The notes under the pieces are model-generated. The model had not been told where the DNA came from and did no database searches. It was given only the letters and a program-made list of their open reading frames with translations. Of a stretch of DNA of 64,000 nt, positions 60,683 through 64,000 are shown piece by piece. Every line of letters starts with the position of its first letter. The stretch's first letter is position 1. The position numbers and the translations under genes are program-made. Origin of the DNA: Cellvibrio mixtus subsp. mixtus J3-8 (GTDB lineage Bacteria; Pseudomonadota; Gammaproteobacteria; Pseudomonadales; Cellvibrionaceae); the NCBI RefSeq assembly GCF_000766945.1, contig NZ_ALBT01000032.1, forward strand, positions 1 to 64,000. The letters are read 5' to 3'.

Positions 60683-62050
60683 GTGCGTAAATTAATATTG
60701 ATTGTATTTGTCATGCTGTTTAATGGTTGTGTATATAGCGGCATTAATAAACCTGAAGCAGATTATATTATTGAAAATGTTAGCGTTATTCCTATGAATA
60801 AGCCTGGTATTTTAATGGATATGGCTGTTGTTATTGATAAGGGAAAAATTCGACAGATCATTAAACAACGTGAGGCCTATAAGGTTAACGCAAAAGCGAG
60901 AATTAACGGGGAAGGACGTTATCTTATGCCTGGACTTGCCGACATGCATGTTCACGTTCGCTGGGCCCCCCAAAAAATGTTTAATTTATTCATCGCTAAT
61001 GGTGTGACTACGGTAGCGAACATGCGTTTGCAGGATGGTGACTTTGATCATTTTGCATTGCGCGACCAGGTTAATAGTGGTGCGATTGTCGGTCCACGCT
61101 ATTTACTTAGCGGTACGCATTTGGAAAAAGGTTTTCCGGCCAGCGTTGCGGCTGTTGATACGATATTGGACGAGCATCTAAAACATGGAATTGATTTTGT
61201 TAAGGTGCACGGTGATTTGGATGCAGATATTTATAACGCCATTATTGCTGGCGCCCGAAAAAGAGAGCTTAAGGTGATTGGCCATGCCCAACACAAAATG
61301 CCGTTACAAAATAGCCTGGTATTAAATTCTCTTGAGCACATGGAAGAGTTTTTATATGTAGCGCGTGATGAGAAGGATGTTAACGCTTTATCAACCAATT
61401 TTTTATCAGCGTACCGGGCTAATGTAGAGCATTTATTTGATGCGAATTATCGTAAAACAATAGTTGCAGATGTAGCAGCGTCAGGAATTTATATTGATCC
61501 CACATTAATTGTTTATAAAATGGTGGGCGTTTGGCAATCGGATGAATACCTTGCCAAACTGCGGAGCAATCCCGATTTGCGATATTTGCCGGTAGATGTG
61601 CGTGAGTTTTGGCTTGATACTGCAACGAATCCCTATCAGGAAAAGGATTTTCCCATTACTAAAGCAGAAGTGGATAAAAATTTGCGCGTGCTGTTTATGT
61701 TAATGAAAGAATTTCATGATCAGGGCGTTCCATTGCTTTCAGGTACTGATACATTTGGTACGCTAGTGCCAGGTATTTCCCTGCATGAGGAACTTGCATT
61801 ATTGGTTGATGCCGGATTATCACCTTTTGAAGCACTGCAATGCAGTACAGTGACTGTGGCGGCTTATCTGGGGAAACAGGAAAGTGCAGGGATTATTCAG
61901 GCCGGTGCGCGAGCAGATTTTATTTTGCTGGATCGCAATCCATTAACTGACATCCGCAATAGCCGTAGTGTAAGTGGCGTATTTACACATGGGCGTTGGT
62001 TTTCACGACCTGAACTTATTGCGCTCCAACAAAGCGCATTGCATGAGTAA
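60683..62050 (+). CDS. Amidohydrolase-family lipoprotein (imidazolonepropionase/prolidase-like)
   Basis: The 455-residue protein starts at GTG 60683 with GAGAGG 5 bases upstream and has a short lipoprotein signal (FNGC, Cys16). The metal-dependent amidohydrolase barrel shows HxH (His89, His91 in DMHVHV), a Lys in FVKVHGD, His in VIGHAQH, a further His in LEHMEEF, and Asp in LSGTDTFG. It ends with the small beta domain AGARADFILLDRNPL. Members of this group cut dipeptides or cyclic amides in the envelope. Its neighbour is a secreted alpha/beta hydrolase. Confidence 0.9.
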   Translation: MRKLILIVFVMLFNGCVYSGINKPEADYIIENVSVIPMNKPGILMDMAVVIDKGKIRQIIKQREAYKVNAKARINGEGRYLMPGLADMHVHVRWAPQKMFNLFIANGVTTVANMRLQDGDFDHFALRDQVNSGAIVGPRYLLSGTHLEKGFPASVAAVDTILDEHLKHGIDFVKVHGDLDADIYNAIIAGARKRELKVIGHAQHKMPLQNSLVLNSLEHMEEFLYVARDEKDVNALSTNFLSAYRANVEHLFDANYRKTIVADVAASGIYIDPTLIVYKMVGVWQSDEYLAKLRSNPDLRYLPVDVREFWLDTATNPYQEKDFPITKAEVDKNLRVLFMLMKEFHDQGVPLLSGTDTFGTLVPGISLHEELALLVDAGLSPFEALQCSTVTVAAYLGKQESAGIIQAGARADFILLDRNPLTDIRNSRSVSGVFTHGRWFSRPELIALQQSALHE

Positions 62051-62109
62051 CCATGTGATTGATGTTGGTTGAAAATATTAACTGCGTTAACAATTTTTCA
62101 ATCCCTTAT

Positions 62110-62706
62110 TTAATCCCCTAATTCAATATCCAGGCAATTCAACAATCTCACCGCTTCCAAACGGCTGAATCTGGCGGATTTTATGTTGTTATTAAAAATA
62201 TCGATATCGTAATTTTCAGCTTCACTAAAGTCTGTGTCTTGCAGATTGGTTTTCATAAACAGGCTATTGGTGAAGTCGGTATAAGTGAAACTGGATTTGC
62301 TGAAGTTGCCATTGCGGAAATCTACATCGTGGGCTTTGCAATGTTCCAGTGTCAGCTCGCTTAAAGTAAGGCCGAAGAAGGAACTGTCGTTGATGATGCA
62401 GTGATTAAATGTTAATGGTGAGGTGAAATTGAAACGCGGCCAATCTGCTTTAGTCCAATCTATGCCGACCAGCTTGCTTTCGTTGAAATTAATATCAAAA
62501 AACTTGCTGTAGTCTACTTTGCTATTACTGAGGTTCGACGATGCAAAGACACAATCGACAAATTTACATTTATAAAAGCGAACGCTTGAAAAATTACACT
62601 GTTCAAAAACGCAATTTTCGAAAATCACTTCGCTGAACGATTCACCAACGGCATCGATGTGTTTGAATGTTTTGGAACAATATTCACTGTCGTTTTCTAT
62701 AGTCAT
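62110..62706 (-). CDS. Pentapeptide-repeat protein (Qnr/McbG-like size)
   Basis: The 198-residue protein is made largely of pentapeptide repeats with Phe or Leu at the centre (FENCVFEQCNFSSVRFYKCK, LSNSKVDYSKFFDINF, VDFRNGNFSKSSFTYTDF), with one interruption near TKADWPRFNF. It ends with a helical tail (FSRLEAVRLLNCLDIELGD) like those that form dimers in Qnr-type proteins. Such right-handed beta-helices can mimic DNA and protect gyrase, but many have other roles. Length is a little below Qnr (about 218). No signal peptide is present. Confidence 0.85.
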   Translation of the reverse strand: MTIENDSEYCSKTFKHIDAVGESFSEVIFENCVFEQCNFSSVRFYKCKFVDCVFASSNLSNSKVDYSKFFDINFNESKLVGIDWTKADWPRFNFTSPLTFNHCIINDSSFFGLTLSELTLEHCKAHDVDFRNGNFSKSSFTYTDFTNSLFMKTNLQDTDFSEAENYDIDIFNNNIKSARFSRLEAVRLLNCLDIELGD

Positions 62707-62753
62707 AGTGAGGTGTCTGGCCGGAGTGTATTTTCTGTAACCATATTCGCATG

Positions 62754-62773
62754 GGGCGCGATTTATCGCGCCC
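62754..62773. terminator. Hairpin downstream of cysK
   Basis: GGGCGCGA-TTTA-TCGCGCCC is a perfect 8-bp stem. It lies about 30 bases beyond the cysK stop. No T-run follows on the minus strand, so termination strength is doubtful. Confidence 0.5.
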
Positions 62774-62802
62774 TTAACGGTAAATCACTTTAGGGTGATG
62801 AG

Positions 62803-63714
62803 TTAAAACAAATCCTCAATCGACAAATAACGCTCGCCCGTGTCGTAGCTGAAAATAATCACGCGGCTGCCGGGTTTAAATTCATTTTGCTTTTGCGCAA
62901 CGGCGGCAAGTGTCGCTCCGGAAGAAATGCCGACAAAAATGCCTTCTTTCAAGGCACATTGGCGAGTCATGTCAAAGGCAGCTTCTTCACTCACTAATAC
63001 AGTTCCATCAAGCGTGCCTTTATTTAACACCTGCGGAATAAAGCCGGCACCTACACCCTGGATGCGATGCAGCCCTTTTTGGCCGCCGCTGATCACGGGT
63101 GATTTTTCGGGTTCCACCGCGAAGGTTTTTAAGTGTGGAAATTTTTCTTTCAGCACTTCACTGCAACCGGTGATGTGGCCGCCGGTACCTACACCGGTAA
63201 TCAGGTAATCAACGCCTTCAGGAAAGTCGGCGAGAATTTCCTGTGCAGTAGTATTGCGGTGCACCTCTACGTTGGCAGGATTGTTGAATTGTTGGGGCAT
63301 CCAGCTGTTAGGATTTTCTGCAAGTAATTCATTGGCTTTGGCGATACAACCACCCATGCCGAGCTCTTTAGGTGTTAATACCAGTTCTGCACCTAACGCT
63401 TTCATATTTTTGCGGCGTTCAATGGACATGGATTCAGGCATGGTGAGAATCAGGCGATAGCCTTTTACTGCGCAAACCAGTGCCAGGCCGATACCGGTAT
63501 TGCCGGAAGTGGGTTCAATAATGACCGAGTCTTTGTTGATAAGGCCTTTCGCTTCTGCATCCTCAATCATCGCCAGGGCGATACGATCTTTAATACTGGA
63601 CCCTGGATTAAAGCGTTCGACTTTCATCCAGACTTCAATATCGCTGCGAAATAAGTGGTTGATGCGAACGTGAGGTGTATTGCCTATGGTTTGTAAAATG
63701 TTATCAACTTTCAT
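62803..63714 (-). CDS. cysK: Cysteine synthase (O-acetylserine sulfhydrylase, CysK type)
   Basis: The 303-residue PLP enzyme makes cysteine from O-acetylserine and sulfide (EC 2.5.1.47). The PLP Lys lies in [15 protein letters not shown], the substrate loop in [13 protein letters not shown], the phosphate-binding loop in [10 protein letters not shown], and [28 protein letters not shown] is diagnostic for CysK rather than CysM. It is slightly shorter than E. coli CysK (323). It appears monocistronic. Confidence 0.94.
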   Translation of the reverse strand: MKVDNILQTIGNTPHVRINHLFRSDIEVWMKVERFNPGSSIKDRIALAMIEDAEAKGLINKDSVIIEPTSGNTGIGLALVCAVKGYRLILTMPESMSIERRKNMKALGAELVLTPKELGMGGCIAKANELLAENPNSWMPQQFNNPANVEVHRNTTAQEILADFPEGVDYLITGVGTGGHITGCSEVLKEKFPHLKTFAVEPEKSPVISGGQKGLHRIQGVGAGFIPQVLNKGTLDGTVLVSEEAAFDMTRQCALKEGIFVGISSGATLAAVAQKQNEFKPGSRVIIFSYDTGERYLSIEDLF

Positions 63715-63800
63715 GATGTTCCCTGTGAGTAATGCTTGCGCTGCAAGCGTTAAGGAATAAATTTAAAATGCACACGACAGTGTAGCGAATACGGGGCATA

Positions 63801-63825
63801 AAAAAAGCCGCATTGTGAGCGGCTT
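63801..63825 (-). terminator. Terminator of the PEP-CTERM gene
   Basis: AAGCCGC (63805-63811) pairs with GCGGCTT (63819-63825) around 7 bases. On the minus strand it reads into TTTTTTATG. Confidence 0.85.
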
Positions 63826-63847
63826 CTTAGTTGGGTCTGAAAAAAGT

Positions 63848-64000
63848 TTACGCGCGTTTGCGACGAATCAGTATCAGTGCGAATAAACCCGCTACCAATA
63901 ACAACAGGGATGAGGGTTCCGGTACTTTCACTACGGGTGGTGTTACTGGCGGTGCTGGAGGCTCAACAGGCGGTACGAAAAATCCATCCCACATATTTGC
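63848..64000 (-). CDS. PEP-CTERM sorting-domain protein, C-terminal fragment
   Basis: The frame is open from the right edge to a TAA at 63850-63848, showing the last 50 residues. After a Pro-rich stretch (VPPVEPPAPPVTPPVVK) comes the sorting signal: VPEPSS, a hydrophobic span LLLLVAGLFALIL and the basic end IRRKRA. PEP-CTERM proteins are exported and processed by an exosortase, and are usually linked to exopolysaccharide production. The exosortase is not in the window. The N-terminal domain lies outside. Confidence 0.88.
   Translation of the reverse strand, partial: ANMWDGFFVPPVEPPAPPVTPPVVKVPEPSSLLLLVAGLFALILIRRKRA

Overview
The window looks like a piece of chromosome from a gammaproteobacterium close to Cellvibrio (Cellvibrionaceae). 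This is an inference from several things: exported lipoproteins with long serine-only linkers behind the lipobox, a cytoplasmic GH43 glycosidase with a GPH sugar symporter, a tmRNA whose tag reads ANDDSYALAA, gammaproteobacterial gene pairs such as rimB-rimK, and a PEP-CTERM sorting signal at the right edge. No 16S rRNA or other phylogenetic marker is present.

Left edge (1-2487): the end of a P2-type phage portal gene and a phage-type D12 adenine methylase, then about 0.9 kb of non-coding DNA, then ssrA (tmRNA) on the minus strand with its 3' end facing the phage DNA. This looks like one end of a prophage or island in the classic ssrA target, although no integrase or second att copy is in view.

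2845-7202 holds four minus-strand genes for exported or membrane proteins. In transcription order they are an HExxH metallopeptidase, a secreted protein with a Hint (hedgehog/intein-like) domain, a single-span membrane protein, and a lipoprotein with a subtilisin-like fold whose catalytic serine position is Arg. I know of no described system with this composition, and it is the best candidate here for something new. A pentose/oligosaccharide cassette (GH43 plus GPH symporter, 8026-10588) follows.

10909-23581 is one long minus-strand urea-nitrogen cluster: allophanate hydrolase, urea carboxylase, a GntR/FCD regulator, and the urea ABC transporter urtABCDE. Upstream of allophanate hydrolase is a good sigma-54 -24/-12 element, with TTGTAT/ATACAA half-sites covering the predicted start site. 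This fits NtrC-type activation combined with local GntR repression. Four intergenic spacers inside the cluster hold large palindromic repeats.

24175-38825 is mixed chromosome: dGTPase-like HD hydrolase, a VanZ-like protein convergent with a diguanylate cyclase (both with a similar carbohydrate-binding-like domain), a PA3496-family protein, rimB-rimK, a GAF-PAS-GGDEF-EAL protein, a STAS protein, hisC, a fabF-like ketosynthase divergent from a TetR regulator, and an NAD(P)-binding reductase divergent from a LysR regulator. 38939-43472 has a HAD phosphatase, a POT peptide transporter and an ACE-like M2 peptidase lipoprotein. 43507-48033 is a cobalamin nucleotide-loop operon (cobT, cobS, cobU, cobC) ending in a MATE transporter. 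48194-53649 has an aromatic/aspartate aminotransferase, then a short KdpD-like kinase, a KdpE-like regulator and the potassium transporter Kup.

53711-64000: a serine-linker lipoprotein, an MscS-like channel, a glycerophosphodiesterase, a tandem pair of related secreted proteins of unknown function, a small membrane protein, a secreted alpha/beta hydrolase, an amidohydrolase lipoprotein, a pentapeptide-repeat protein, cysK, and the C-terminus of a PEP-CTERM protein. All positions, motifs and hairpins were read by eye; no database search or folding was run.
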